From an uncultured Treponema sp. (lineage in GTDB: Bacteria > Spirochaetota > Spirochaetia > Treponematales > Treponemataceae): 64,000 nt of DNA. How positions within the stretch are numbered: the stretch's first letter is position 1; each line of letters begins with the position of its first letter. Both the position numbers and the translations under genes were made by a program. The notes under the pieces are model-generated. The model saw only the letters and a list, made by a program, of their open reading frames with translations, was not told the DNA's origin and ran no database searches. Shown here piece after piece: positions 15,722-24,329 of this stretch. Location: the NCBI RefSeq assembly GCF_946187725.1, contig NZ_CAMHSK010000004.1, positions 94,853 through 158,852 on the forward strand, in the 5' to 3' direction.

Positions 15722-16216
15722 ATGCAAGGCACATTTTCTTTTGACGAAATGACTCCAACTGGAGAAAAAATAATCGTATATACTGACGGCGGATGCTGGG
15801 GCAATCCCGGAGTCGGCGGCTGGGCCTGTGTCGTAATTGCGGACGGCGATGCACGGGAAATGAGCGGCGGCGAAAAACTCACCACGAACAACCGCATGGA
15901 ACTCACGGCGGCCATTTCTGCCCTCACTGCAATCTACAACACAGAGCGTTTTCGAAACAGACCGATTCTAGTGAACATCGACAGTCAGTATGTCAAAAAC
16001 GGAATCACGAGCTGGATTCACAACTGGAAGAAAAACGGCTGGCGCACCGCGGCAAAAAAGCCCGTCTTAAATCAGGAACTCTGGCAAAAACTCGACGCAC
16101 TCAATTCTTCGCTCAATGTGGAATGGAACTGGGTCAAAGGTCACGCAGGTGTAGAGTATAATGAGCGATGTGACCAGCTGTGTCAGAATGAAATGAGCAT
16201 GCTGAAAAATTCGTGA
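15722..16216 (+). CDS. rnhA: Ribonuclease HI
   Basis: 164 residues, close to the usual 155. Degrades RNA in RNA-DNA hybrids. Catalytic residues are visible: Asp in VYTDGGCWGNPG, Glu in NNRMELTAA, Asp in VNIDSQYV and the final Asp in ERCDQLC, with the WVKGHAG His. It has its own -10 seven bases before the ATG. The N-terminal 15 residues (MQGTFSFDEMTPTGE) are a short extension before the core. It ends at a strong palindromic terminator shared with the convergent XRE gene. Confidence 0.95.
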   Translation: MQGTFSFDEMTPTGEKIIVYTDGGCWGNPGVGGWACVVIADGDAREMSGGEKLTTNNRMELTAAISALTAIYNTERFRNRPILVNIDSQYVKNGITSWIHNWKKNGWRTAAKKPVLNQELWQKLDALNSSLNVEWNWVKGHAGVEYNERCDQLCQNEMSMLKNS

Positions 16217-16227
16217 TTTGCGACATT

Positions 16228-16264
16228 AGAGGTGTTCGGAAACTTCAGTTTTCCGAACACCTCT
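16228..16264. terminator. Palindromic terminator between rnhA and the XRE gene
   Basis: Near-perfect stem of about 15 pairs, AGAGGTGTTCGGAAA with its complement, around a short loop. The T-run is weak on the plus strand. It lies exactly between convergent genes. Confidence 0.7.
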
Positions 16265-16267
16265 ATT

Positions 16268-16585
16268 CTATTCATGTAAAATTTCAACCATCTCTTTTAT
16301 GACTGCCTGTTTTTTTGAATTCAGCGTGAGATAGCCGTTTATAAAATCAACAAGTTCTTTTGTAAGAGGAAGTTTTCCTTGTATTTCTCTTCCTGTCATC
16401 AAATATTCAACTGAAACATTTAAAGCCTGTGCTATTTTAAAAGCATTCGTAACGCTCGGTTCCTGGGGATTATTCATCAGATAATGGTCAATAGTTCGTT
16501 TTTGGACCCCAGCTTTATCGGCAAGGTCTTTCGTGCGAATGTCTTGATATTCTAACTCTGCTTTTAGATTTTCCCTAAATCCCAT
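16268..16585 (-). CDS. XRE family transcriptional regulator
   Basis: 105 residues with an N-terminal helix-turn-helix of the phage repressor/SinR kind: IRTKDLADKAGVQKRTIDHYL, then AFKIAQALNVSVEYLMTG. The C-terminal 40 residues are short and probably for dimerisation. Its likely -10 (TATTTT) ends six bases before the ATG. The divergent gene at 16746 and the intergenic palindrome ATAAC-N7-GTTAT near 16635 make local regulation plausible but unproven. Confidence 0.88.
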   Translation of the reverse strand: MGFRENLKAELEYQDIRTKDLADKAGVQKRTIDHYLMNNPQEPSVTNAFKIAQALNVSVEYLMTGREIQGKLPLTKELVDFINGYLTLNSKKQAVIKEMVEILHE

Positions 16586-16633
16586 GCCTATAAAATACCG
16601 CTTTAAGAGTAATTATTTAAAAGATTTACACTT

Positions 16634-16652
16634 ATAACGGAATATGTTATCA
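16634..16652. promoter_or_regulatory. Possible operator in the XRE/16746 gap
   Basis: Inverted repeat ATAAC, seven bases, GTTAT between divergent genes, the usual place for a repressor site. The arms are short, so chance is not excluded. Confidence 0.25.
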
Positions 16653-16745
16653 TCGAATTTGCTTATGACGGCAATTTTATGAAATTGATACCGTTTCAAG
16701 AGCAGAAGACGCTGCTAAAAATTCTATTCTTAAAGAGGTCAGAAA

Positions 16746-17819
16746 ATGAATGAAAAAATCAAAAACTGTTTATCGTCGGTTTGCAATTTGGTGAACAAAT
16801 TGCCTTTCAAAAAATTCTCGGAAAAATATTCAGACAAAGTTCCGTTTTTAAAGACGATTGCACCTTTTTCAAATTTTATAGTCTGCGGAATTGTTTTTGT
16901 GTTTGTTGGGGCGAAAATTGTTGTTCCACAAGTGCGGTTCAACAACTATATGTCAAAAATCGAAAAAATTTGGCTGGAAGAGGCTCGACGTTATGATGCT
17001 ATTGATTTTACTGATGAGTTCAAGGCTGCTTTTGATAAGAGTGTTGCTGATATAAATGGATGCTCAAATGACGAAAAAGGCTTGAAAAATATTGAGAAAG
17101 TCAAAGATGATTATGAAAAACGCCTGGAAGATATAAGACAAGATTTTGAAGCCAAATGTACAGATATTTCAAACGCTGGTACAGTAGCGACATCTGGCAT
17201 AGAAAACTTGAACTTTGCAATGTCTACAAGTCAATTCAATAAGTATAAATCACAGACGGAAGAATGGTCTAAACAAATTTTTGAATCCAGTGAAAACTGC
17301 TACATGCGAAATAACACTTTGTACTGTAACTGCATAAACGATTTGAATAAGCTTTATTCTGAAAAAGTTGAGAAAATCCACGATAGCATTGTTGCGGCCA
17401 TGAAAGAAGCGAAGCGGAAGGCTTATCTTGCAAAACTTGCCCACATTCGCGAAGCTGTTGTTGGTTGCTGGAAAGATTCAGGAGGGAAAACAAAATTACT
17501 TTTTAATCACGATGGAACTTTTTCATTTGATTATTATGCCGAGGCATGGAGTTTAGTAATAGGACCTGACAAAATATATGCTGATAAAGCTGGTATTGTA
17601 AAAGTAGCATCGGGAAGAATTTCTGAACCGGAAAAAGTACGAAGGTTTTCAGGCACATATTATTTTGAAGAAGATGTGATTGTTCTTAATGTTACATCAG
17701 CTGTTTATAAGAATACACCAGAAATTAAACCTGGAGATAAAATAAAATCAAAGATTTATCTTTCGGATTCAGAAAATTCTCTTTGGTTTGATAAAGCAAA
17801 TTATAAACGGGCATGGTAA
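16746..17819 (+). CDS. Hypothetical membrane-anchored coiled-coil protein
   Basis: 357 residues. One hydrophobic segment (about 42-62, NFIVCGIVFVFVGAKIVV) anchors it. Residues 70-240 are charged and helical, with coiled-coil character and several Cys (CYMRNNTLYCNC). The C-terminal about 110 residues are beta-rich and begin VVGCWKDSGGKTKLLFNHDGTFSFD, like small lipocalin-type sensor or lipoprotein domains. AGAGG lies six bases before the ATG. The lipoprotein gene follows after one base, so it heads the envelope cluster. Family not recognised. Confidence 0.75.
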   Translation: MNEKIKNCLSSVCNLVNKLPFKKFSEKYSDKVPFLKTIAPFSNFIVCGIVFVFVGAKIVVPQVRFNNYMSKIEKIWLEEARRYDAIDFTDEFKAAFDKSVADINGCSNDEKGLKNIEKVKDDYEKRLEDIRQDFEAKCTDISNAGTVATSGIENLNFAMSTSQFNKYKSQTEEWSKQIFESSENCYMRNNTLYCNCINDLNKLYSEKVEKIHDSIVAAMKEAKRKAYLAKLAHIREAVVGCWKDSGGKTKLLFNHDGTFSFDYYAEAWSLVIGPDKIYADKAGIVKVASGRISEPEKVRRFSGTYYFEEDVIVLNVTSAVYKNTPEIKPGDKIKSKIYLSDSENSLWFDKANYKRAW

Positions 17820-17820
17820 T

Positions 17821-18831
17821 ATGAATAAAATTTTCAGATTAGTACCTGCCTTTTTTACTGTGATGATTTTGTGTTCAGGATGTGCAAGCACTTCTGGCGG
17901 GCAGGTTCCCGCTTGGATGAGCGACTGGCGCACTGTCTACCCCGACACGGAATATATCGCACAACGCGGAAGGGCAGACGCGGAAGAAACGGCAAGAACT
18001 GAGGCTGTCGCTCAAATCGCACGGTATTTTCAGACTAGCGTTAACGCCTCATTGAAAACAAGCATCCAGAGCGTGACGAGCGGTGAGAATGTTAGCGAGA
18101 CAACTTCGGTCGTGAACGATGTCGATGTCATGTCGCAAGTTGAGCTGTTCGCCGTGGAAACGACTGACCCATTTTATTTCAAAAAGGAAAACAAGTGGTA
18201 CTGCCTGGCGTTTATTGAGCGTGAAAAGGCTTGGAACCAGTACCAGCCGACTGTTGAGAGTGCGAAAGCCGAGTTCTACTCGATGAAAAAGAATGCCGAT
18301 GACGAAAGCGACCCGTTCACAAAATCTTCACTTTACGGAAAGACCTGGAAAAGCGGAAAAATCTTGCTTGAAAAACTCGAATACGCACGAATACTGAACG
18401 CTAAGAAAGAAGCTGCTTACTCCGATGACAGAAAGTGCGTGAGTGAAATCCCGGCATTGATTGCAGCTGAAAAAGAAAAATGCACAGTCTATCTTTCAGT
18501 AAGTGGAGACTATGGAAACATAATCTCATCTTCACTTTCTCAGACTCTCTCCAAAAACGGATTTAAAATCGCAAAAAATCAGAAGGAATCACTTTATACG
18601 GCAGTCGCGACCGTTGAAACAAATTCAAGCGGAAACGACCCGATTTCTGTCATGCCGAGTCTGGACTTAAAAATCGAAAGCAGGGGCGGAAAAACTGTCT
18701 ACGCAACACAAATCAAAAGCGGGAAAAAGACGCTTGCCTACACGCTCGAAAACGCACAGAAAAAGTCTTACCCGATTCTCGCGGAAGAAAGTTCAAAAAT
18801 CATCAGCTCGGAGCTTTCAGAAAAAAATTAG
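17821..18831 (+). CDS. LPP20-like lipoprotein
   Basis: 336 residues with a lipoprotein signal ending in the lipobox CSGC at about residue 21. Residues 35-130 match the LPP20-type fold: PAWMSDWRTVYPDTEYIAQRG followed by EAVAQIARYFQTSVNAS. Such lipoproteins are common in Treponema and are often encoded with CsgG-like proteins. The C-terminal half is unassigned. I chose ATG 17821, one base after the previous stop, because only this start gives a complete signal peptide. Confidence 0.85.
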   Translation: MNKIFRLVPAFFTVMILCSGCASTSGGQVPAWMSDWRTVYPDTEYIAQRGRADAEETARTEAVAQIARYFQTSVNASLKTSIQSVTSGENVSETTSVVNDVDVMSQVELFAVETTDPFYFKKENKWYCLAFIEREKAWNQYQPTVESAKAEFYSMKKNADDESDPFTKSSLYGKTWKSGKILLEKLEYARILNAKKEAAYSDDRKCVSEIPALIAAEKEKCTVYLSVSGDYGNIISSSLSQTLSKNGFKIAKNQKESLYTAVATVETNSSGNDPISVMPSLDLKIESRGGKTVYATQIKSGKKTLAYTLENAQKKSYPILAEESSKIISSELSEKN

Positions 18832-18842
18832 CAATTAATTAG

Positions 18843-18918
18843 ACGCGGATTTTCGCTGATAAACGCGGATATTACGGAAATCTTGTAATCTGCGGGCATC
18901 TGCGTTCATCCGCGTCAA
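18843..18918. repeat. Family B repeat, inverted pair forming a long hairpin
   Basis: Left arm GACGCGGAT with decamer-like steps; right arm ends ATCTGCGTTCATCCGCGTC. The two arms are imperfect reverse complements over about 29 bases, with a ten-base internal period (ATCNGCGTNN). The ribosome binding site of the next gene starts five bases after it. Confidence 0.7.
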
Positions 18919-18938
18919 AAATATTGGAGGAAAAAACT

Positions 18939-19826
18939 ATGAAAAAGACAATCAAATCAACATTCGTGCTTGCGGCATTTGCAATCGCACTCACTTCATG
19001 CGGATCAACAAAGGTTGAGGATTCCAGAAACAAAGTCCCGGAAGCAAAGACTGACGAAATCGACAAGGTTGTGGTCGTTGACTGGACTGACCGTGCTTTA
19101 GGCGAAGTTTCTGCCCCGACTTGGCTCAAGAACATGAGGCGTGGAAACAGCGACACATTCAAGGAGCAGTGGAAGGTCGATGCAAGCCGTGTCGTAAAAA
19201 TCAGCATGGCGACAGGAAAGACCGAAGCCACAGCACAGGCACTTTCGCGAGCTGGCTTTGCATACACACAGGCGGCGGAATTGAATCAGAAAGTAATCGG
19301 TCGTGTTGGTCAGGGCTTGAACGATGTCGGACAGCTTGAAGCATTGTTTGTGGCAGCAAGTGAGACGAAAGCGGACATGACGGGCCTGCGTGAAGAGACA
19401 GGATTCTTCCAGAAAATCCGTACGACCAACGCCGAGACGAAGCAGACCAGCGAACAGTTTGTTTATTACACTGTGTACTCAATGAGCAAGGAAACTTGGG
19501 ATGCCCTCTGTAAAAAGTATCTCATGGACATCATGGGCGGAGCGGATTTGACGACAGAGACACAGAAGAAAGTTGGTGCACTGTTCAGCGAGATGAAAGA
19601 AGACTCGGACAAAAAAGAAGCTGCAAAACAGGCTGAGGAAGAAGCATTGTACAAGGCACAGATGGCTCGTCTTGAAGCCGAGCGGGCAAAGGCTAATGCA
19701 GATGCGGCAAAAGCCAACGCGGAGACTGCAAAAGCAGGCTTGAAAGCAAAGGAAATGGACGCACAGGAAGCGGCGACAAAGAAAGCGGCAGAAGAAGCGG
19801 CGGTGCTGGCGAGCTATTTGATGTAA
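18939..19826 (+). CDS. LPP20-like lipoprotein with Ala/Lys/Glu helical tail
   Basis: 295 residues with signal peptide and lipobox LTSC at residue 21. APTWLKNMRRGN and the AQALSRAGFAYTQAAEL region resemble the neighbour's LPP20-like fold. From about residue 225 to the end the chain is a long Ala/Lys/Glu-rich helix with repeated KANADAAKANAETAKA-type heptads, likely a coiled coil. GGAGG eight bases before ATG 18939 fixes the start; a TTG five codons upstream overlaps that site. A GCTGATT hairpin follows. Confidence 0.82.
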   Translation: MKKTIKSTFVLAAFAIALTSCGSTKVEDSRNKVPEAKTDEIDKVVVVDWTDRALGEVSAPTWLKNMRRGNSDTFKEQWKVDASRVVKISMATGKTEATAQALSRAGFAYTQAAELNQKVIGRVGQGLNDVGQLEALFVAASETKADMTGLREETGFFQKIRTTNAETKQTSEQFVYYTVYSMSKETWDALCKKYLMDIMGGADLTTETQKKVGALFSEMKEDSDKKEAAKQAEEEALYKAQMARLEAERAKANADAAKANAETAKAGLKAKEMDAQEAATKKAAEEAAVLASYLM

Positions 19827-19832
19827 AAACTA

Positions 19833-19863
19833 CGGGCTGATTGAGAGTGTTGAAATCAGCCCG
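19833..19863. repeat. GCTGATT hairpin (family C), copy 1
   Basis: CGGGCTGATT pairs with AATCAGCCCG around an 11-base loop, between two genes of the envelope cluster. There is no T-run, so termination is doubtful. Related GCTGATT/AATCAGC hairpins lie at 31138 and 49713. Confidence 0.5.
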
Positions 19864-19892
19864 AATAAAAATTATAGGGAGAAGAATTCAAA

Positions 19893-22247
19893 ATGAAAAA
19901 ACTTATTACAACAATTCTAACAACAATACTGTTGTCATTTGCTACATTCGCACAGACAGCGAACTCTATTGCTGTGCCAGCTCCAAAGACTGTAAATCTT
20001 GGTGACGGCAATAACTGGATTCCGCTCTTCATACAAGGTGTGATTACATCAAACTTTCAGCAGTATTCGGGTATGAAAGTCGTGGACAGGCAGAATGTAG
20101 ATATGGTAAAAGCGGAGCAGAAACTATCAGAAAGTTCAGCTTACGATGAAAAAAATGCGATTGAACTAGGAAAATTGACAAGTGCAAAATTTATTGTTAC
20201 TGGAAGCATTACCGTGAAATCAAGTTCTTATGCATTAATGTTCAGCATCACGGATGCGGAAACTGGCGAGACAAAGGCGAGTGCGACTGTTCCGAACTGT
20301 CTTCCATCCGCTTTGGAAGATGGCTCTGCTGCAAATCAGATTTCCTATGATTTGATGAAAGGTTTTGGAATTAGTCTTTCTTCAGAAGCTCAGAAAAAAC
20401 TTACGCAGAAAGCAAGCGTTATGTCTTCGGATATTTCTGCACAGGCAAGCGTTGCAAAAGGTATCGTTGCGGAACAGAGCGGTTCCAACATTGAGGCTCT
20501 GACATATTACATTCAGGCACGAAAAAATGATAAAAAACTTAGCGAGGCAACAAGTCGAATGGCAAACATGACAACTGTTGTGGCAAGCGGAAATTTTGGT
20601 GCAAATGCAAAGAATCTGATAAAATTGCGTAATGACTGGGATAAATTACTTCGTGAAGCCGCAGAGTTGATTGCCGCAAATCCGCCGGAATTTGAATTGA
20701 AATATTTCACTGACATTAAGGCTCTTGAATTGACTCCGCAGGATTATGAGAATGGAACAATGTCATTTTCTGTAACAACTCCAGTATTAAGTCAAGTTAA
20801 CGGAAGTGAAAATGAAAAAATTGCAGGAGAACTTTTAACAACACTTCATGGAATTGAACAAAGCAAGAACTGGGGAGATAAAATTAATGGCTTCCCGTGG
20901 AGTTACGGTTCCGATATTGGTGATGACAATTGGCTTGAAAAGGCTGTGAAAACAAGAAAAATAAAGGGTTCTTCCTTTTACACTTTGGAAGATAAAGGAT
21001 ATGAAGAAAATGTCTTCGTTTTAACATTGCTTGATAGCAAAAAAAAAGAAATCGCTACAAAGAAAATTTCCTTTTACATAATATATTGTACGGGAACCTA
21101 TCGGTATGGTTATGCTCTTGATTTTAAAACTCCTGGTATTATGAGTGACAATAGTTACGGAGGTGTAAATTCTCATAGCTATAGCGGAGAAAAAGCTACT
21201 CTCATATTTGACAGCGTTCCTGTGAACGATGCTGATACTGATAAACTTTATATAACGGTAACTCAAGAAGAGGGAAGACCTGTATCAATTCTATCGGATG
21301 AAGTAAGTCGAAAGACAAAAGTTGAAAAGGATGTTAAGTCGTCTGATTCAATGTTAGTTGACGAAGTCATTCCTATTTTAAAATCAGGTAAGCATAATGG
21401 AAAGATTAAGATAGCAGGAAGTCTTGATCAGCATATTATGGATAGAATAATTTGGGCTTGTCATGATGGGCGTAAAAATATTGTACTTGATTTAAGTGAA
21501 ATGAACTTAGATTCTTTTGTTTTTGATTTTAAGCTTCGAGAGCGTTACGGAGTTATTAAAGAATTAATTCTTCCTTACTCAACAGAAAAATTAATTCTTA
21601 ACTTTTCTGTTGAGTCTATAACAATTCCGGCAGGTTTAAAAAACATTCTTTACAGTGGCCGGGTTAAAACAATCAATTACATGGGAACGGAAAGCCAATG
21701 GAAAAATATTTTGGTAAAATCAAAAATTACCGAGCCTATTAAAGCTAAAATAATCTGCAATTATGACCCAGAAAGAACTAAAGCTGAGACTGTTGCGCGG
21801 CAGAAAGTCCTTGAAGAATACAAACGAAATGGCGGTATTGAGGCTTCAAAAGCGGCTGACTTTATTGCTTCTATCACAGCAGAGGACAATTTACACGAAA
21901 TTACTGTATTAGGAACCATGACCTATCCAGAATTGTTAAAGATTGCTGACGCTGCAGCGTTGAATAAGTCTATAGATTCTTGTCATTTGGGAGCGGTTAC
22001 GAACTTTATTATCCCAGAAGGTATTGATAAACTTGGAGACGAGTTTTCCTTCATCTTTAAATCCTTAAAATCTGTGACAATACCAGCAAGCTTAACTTCA
22101 ATTGGAAATGAAGTGTTTAAAGTTTGCGACTCTCTGGAAACTGTAAACTACAGAGGTACGAAAAAACAGTGGAAATCGATAAAAATCGGAAAAGATAATA
22201 AGCCTCTTACAAAGGCAAAAATTAACTACGAGTATAAGGGCGAGTAA
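19893..22247 (+). CDS. Secreted CsgG-like protein with BspA-type leucine-rich repeats
   Basis: 784 residues, signal peptide cleaved near ATFAQ. Residues 25-150 resemble CsgG/LpoB-like proteins that read the outer-membrane state: SNFQQYSGMKVVDRQNVDMV, then GKLTSAKFIVTGSITVKSS. A middle region of unknown fold has FYIIYCTGTYRYGYALDF. The C-terminus carries two BspA-type (LRR_5) units, SITIPAGLKNILYSG and SVTIPASLTSIGNEVF, each closed by a YxGTxxQWK motif. I infer a periplasmic or surface protein acting with the two lipoproteins. GGGAG precedes the ATG. Confidence 0.82.
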   Translation: MKKLITTILTTILLSFATFAQTANSIAVPAPKTVNLGDGNNWIPLFIQGVITSNFQQYSGMKVVDRQNVDMVKAEQKLSESSAYDEKNAIELGKLTSAKFIVTGSITVKSSSYALMFSITDAETGETKASATVPNCLPSALEDGSAANQISYDLMKGFGISLSSEAQKKLTQKASVMSSDISAQASVAKGIVAEQSGSNIEALTYYIQARKNDKKLSEATSRMANMTTVVASGNFGANAKNLIKLRNDWDKLLREAAELIAANPPEFELKYFTDIKALELTPQDYENGTMSFSVTTPVLSQVNGSENEKIAGELLTTLHGIEQSKNWGDKINGFPWSYGSDIGDDNWLEKAVKTRKIKGSSFYTLEDKGYEENVFVLTLLDSKKKEIATKKISFYIIYCTGTYRYGYALDFKTPGIMSDNSYGGVNSHSYSGEKATLIFDSVPVNDADTDKLYITVTQEEGRPVSILSDEVSRKTKVEKDVKSSDSMLVDEVIPILKSGKHNGKIKIAGSLDQHIMDRIIWACHDGRKNIVLDLSEMNLDSFVFDFKLRERYGVIKELILPYSTEKLILNFSVESITIPAGLKNILYSGRVKTINYMGTESQWKNILVKSKITEPIKAKIICNYDPERTKAETVARQKVLEEYKRNGGIEASKAADFIASITAEDNLHEITVLGTMTYPELLKIADAAALNKSIDSCHLGAVTNFIIPEGIDKLGDEFSFIFKSLKSVTIPASLTSIGNEVFKVCDSLETVNYRGTKKQWKSIKIGKDNKPLTKAKINYEYKGE

Positions 22248-22267
22248 TACTTTTTAAAATTAGATTT

Positions 22268-22300
22268 TCATCCACGCTATACGGCTTGTCGAGCCGTGGC
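22268..22300. repeat. GC-rich hairpin before the HEPN gene
   Basis: CCACGC/GCGTGG and ACGGCT/AGCCGT form a two-part stem-loop. The composition resembles the family A repeats. It is followed by A-rich sequence, so it is not a plus-strand terminator. Confidence 0.45.
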
Positions 22301-22336
22301 GTGGAGAGAAAAAAAATTGAGAACAGAGGTGTTAAT

Positions 22337-22897
22337 GTGATTACAGAAAGATTGAAAAATAATTACGCAAAGGAATTTATTGTTAGAACACGAGAAATTA
22401 TTCGCCAATATGATGAACATGTAATATCGTACTTGGAGGCTAATAAGAGAGACAGTGAATGTTATGATATGACATTGCTTATAAATTGCTTTTATGGTCT
22501 TTTGATGATGCCTTCAAAATTAAACAACTCGTCTTTGTTAAAATGTGGCAATGCAGACGAGTTCTTGAGGAAAGGAAATCTTGCCGATGAAATTTCATTT
22601 ACAGTTGAGCCTGAAAGAGAGATTAATTTTGAAGAATTGGTTCGTTCTATTCGTAATGGGCTTGGACATTGGACACAAAGCAATCTTGTATCAGGAAAAA
22701 ACAAAAAGCAAAAAACAAATCAATCTGATGTGAAATTTTTTCCGACAGACGAAGGTAAATCCATTGAAGAAATCATTGTTTCTGGTTCAATTGATGATTT
22801 TAAGACAACTGTTACTACTATTTTCAAGGTTTCAAAAGAGAAAAATCAACACAAAATTTGGGATTTTCTTGAACTTGTAGGAGGAATGAACTGTTAA
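22337..22897 (+). CDS. HEPN-domain protein
   Basis: 186 residues from a GTG start with AGAGGT six bases upstream; the open frame extends upstream into a hairpin. The all-helical sequence has LLINCFYGLLMMPSKL and then SIRNGLGHW, which fits the RxxxxH motif of HEPN ribonucleases. It recalls the pEK499_p136-type HEPN group. HEPN proteins often act as RNases in toxin-antitoxin or antiviral systems. No nucleotidyltransferase partner is adjacent. It opens the accessory island. Confidence 0.68.
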   Translation: MITERLKNNYAKEFIVRTREIIRQYDEHVISYLEANKRDSECYDMTLLINCFYGLLMMPSKLNNSSLLKCGNADEFLRKGNLADEISFTVEPEREINFEELVRSIRNGLGHWTQSNLVSGKNKKQKTNQSDVKFFPTDEGKSIEEIIVSGSIDDFKTTVTTIFKVSKEKNQHKIWDFLELVGGMNC

Positions 22898-22915
22898 TCC
22901 ACTAGGGCTAGGCTA

Positions 22916-23018
22916 TGTAGCCCCGCCGATGGCGTTCCAGAGCGACCGTATGGAAGCGGCGGAATGAAGCGAAAGCGGAAGGGCGGAACAGCCGACCGTG
23001 CGAGGCACGGTAGCCCCC
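22916..23018 (+). repeat. Family A GC-rich dispersed repeat, copy 2
   Basis: Begins TAGCCCCGCCGATGGCGTTC, continues GGAATGAAGCG, AAAGCGGAAGGGCGGA, and ends with the hairpin ACCGTGC/GCACGGT and TAGCCCC. The order of blocks is as in copies 1, 3 and 4. Confidence 0.75.
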
Positions 23019-23036
23019 AGACAATGAAGAAAACTG

Positions 23037-23163
23037 TTAAATTGCACTCGTAATTGGCATTGGAATCAGTTTGTAGCCGATGGCATTGAAAATTTTACAA
23101 AGTCCAGACGGATGTAAACGCAGGATTGCCTTCTGGATAAAGTGCTTTGTAAAGACTTTCTCT
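23037..23163 (-). pseudogene. Remnant of a HigA-type (COG3636-like) antitoxin
   Basis: On the minus strand one frame reads RESLYKALYPEGNPAFTSVW and stops; another continues CKIFNAIGYKLIPMPITSAI. Joined, these resemble the C-terminal half of addiction-module antidote proteins (RESLYKALS-GNP-F-xV-KxxxAxGxKL). A frameshift separates the parts and no N-terminal half is present: the broken transposase abuts it. The match is from recognition of the motif only. Confidence 0.5.
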
Positions 23164-23176
23164 AGTATATTAAATT

Positions 23177-24052
23177 TCAAATAACTGGTTGTATTTTCAG
23201 ATTTAAGTCTTGAGAGATTTCATCAAGCTTATATTTCCAATGAAATACAACCGGTTGTAAATTTTCTTCCTCAAAGTATTTAAGAATTCTTTCTTTCACT
23301 TCTTCTTTTGATTTTACGCGAATACCTTTCAAGACCTGTTTTGACATTTTGCTGAAAAATCCCTCCACCATATTCAGCCATGAACCGTGTTTTGGTATAA
23401 ACACAAACTCAAAACGTCCGGGCATTGTCTTCAAAAATTTCTTTGTCTTTTCTGATGTATGTACCTTCAGATTGTCCAAAAGTATTTAGAAAGCATATGT
23501 ACAACTGTTCCGTCTTCTTTTGTCGCTCCAAGTTCAACATCCCTGTAAAAAAACAAGGACATTCTGCTTTTTCTCCTCAAAATCAGGATCTCTTTTTTCG
23601 CAATAATACTCAATTTTGTGCGGTTTTATTGAAAGTGACCTCAGAAGTTTCTGCACATAGGACACAGATACTGTGGAAAGCCTTGGAAATCCGTTTGCTT
23701 CTGCCGTTTTGTTTATATGCACTGTAAGTTTTGTCAGTGACCACACTTCTGCGGCATATCCAAATTCAATCGGTTTTCTGCAGACTGTATTCTTTATGAA
23801 TGCAATTTCTTCGTCAAATATTTCATATTTACGACCACGTCCTTTCTCGTCTTTAAGACACTTCTGGATGTTTGCACCTGTTTTATATTTTTCAATCCAG
23901 AGGACGACTGTATTTCTTGATATCTTCAAGGCTCGGGTGATGTCCATATAAGTCTTGCTTCTGTCGTCTCTCGTTTTATTTCTATTTGAGCCGATAAATC
24001 GTCTCTGCAGACTTACAAATACTTTAACCCATAGGCAGGAAAACGAATTCAC
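23177..24052 (-). pseudogene. Broken IS630-type transposase
   Basis: The upstream part (24052-23534) has the helix-turn-helix region DITRALKISRNTVVLWIEKYK and continues to YYCEKRDPDFEEKKQNVLVF, then stops by frameshift in a run of seven T (about 23550). Another frame continues YRDVELGATKEDGTVVHMLS. Sequence then jumps to LDNLKVHTS and HGSWLNMVEGFFSKM, the second Asp and the Glu of the DDE site (23479-23177). The segment between HMLS and LDN, which should include the first catalytic Asp, is missing. It is therefore inactive. Confidence 0.82.
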
Positions 24053-24155
24053 CGATGAAATGTATAATGTATTGGTTGATAAAGTTTACAATGATATTAT
24101 TGCTCCACAACACACAAGTGATGATATTACAATAACAATTATAAATCTGGAATAA
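24036..24155 (+). pseudogene. 3' fragment of an unidentified gene
   Basis: An open stretch of 39 codons ending TAA, with protein-like composition (EFTDEMYNVLVDKVYNDI, then a Thr/Ile-rich end). No good start lies in it: it begins where the transposase remnant ends. I infer a gene end cut by the insertion, but a short chance ORF is possible. Confidence 0.35.
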
Positions 24156-24195
24156 AATTCCTCTAATTTCGGCTAGACACAACATATAAAGGGTA

Positions 24196-24303
24196 TGGAG
24201 CACCGCCGTAGGCGTTCCGAAGCGAAGCAGTCCAACGTAGCGGAGCGAAGGAATGAGCGTGCGCGAAGTGCGTAACTCCCTACCTGCCGTAAGGCAGGTA
24301 GCC
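24196..24303 (+). repeat. Family A GC-rich dispersed repeat, copy 3
   Basis: GCACCGCCGTAGGCGTTCCG, GAAGCGAAGC, GTAGCGGAGCGAAGGAATGA and GCGCGAAGTGCG, closed by the hairpin CTACCTGCC/GGCAGGTAG. It sits between the IS remnant and the GNAT toxin gene. Confidence 0.75.
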
Positions 24304-24329
24304 ACAGTCTTTAACACCGAATCCTTTAA

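Noticed and set aside
16664..16753. Open frames just upstream of the 16746 gene, including one reading YEIDTVSRAEDAAKNSILKE
   Set aside because: The protein-like frame has a stop immediately before it and no usable start codon. The ATG-started alternative overlaps the next gene and lacks a ribosome binding site.
24024..24317. 97-codon minus-strand frame across the island
   Set aside because: It crosses the family A repeat and has unlikely Cys/Ile-rich composition. No ribosome binding site or recognisable motif is present.
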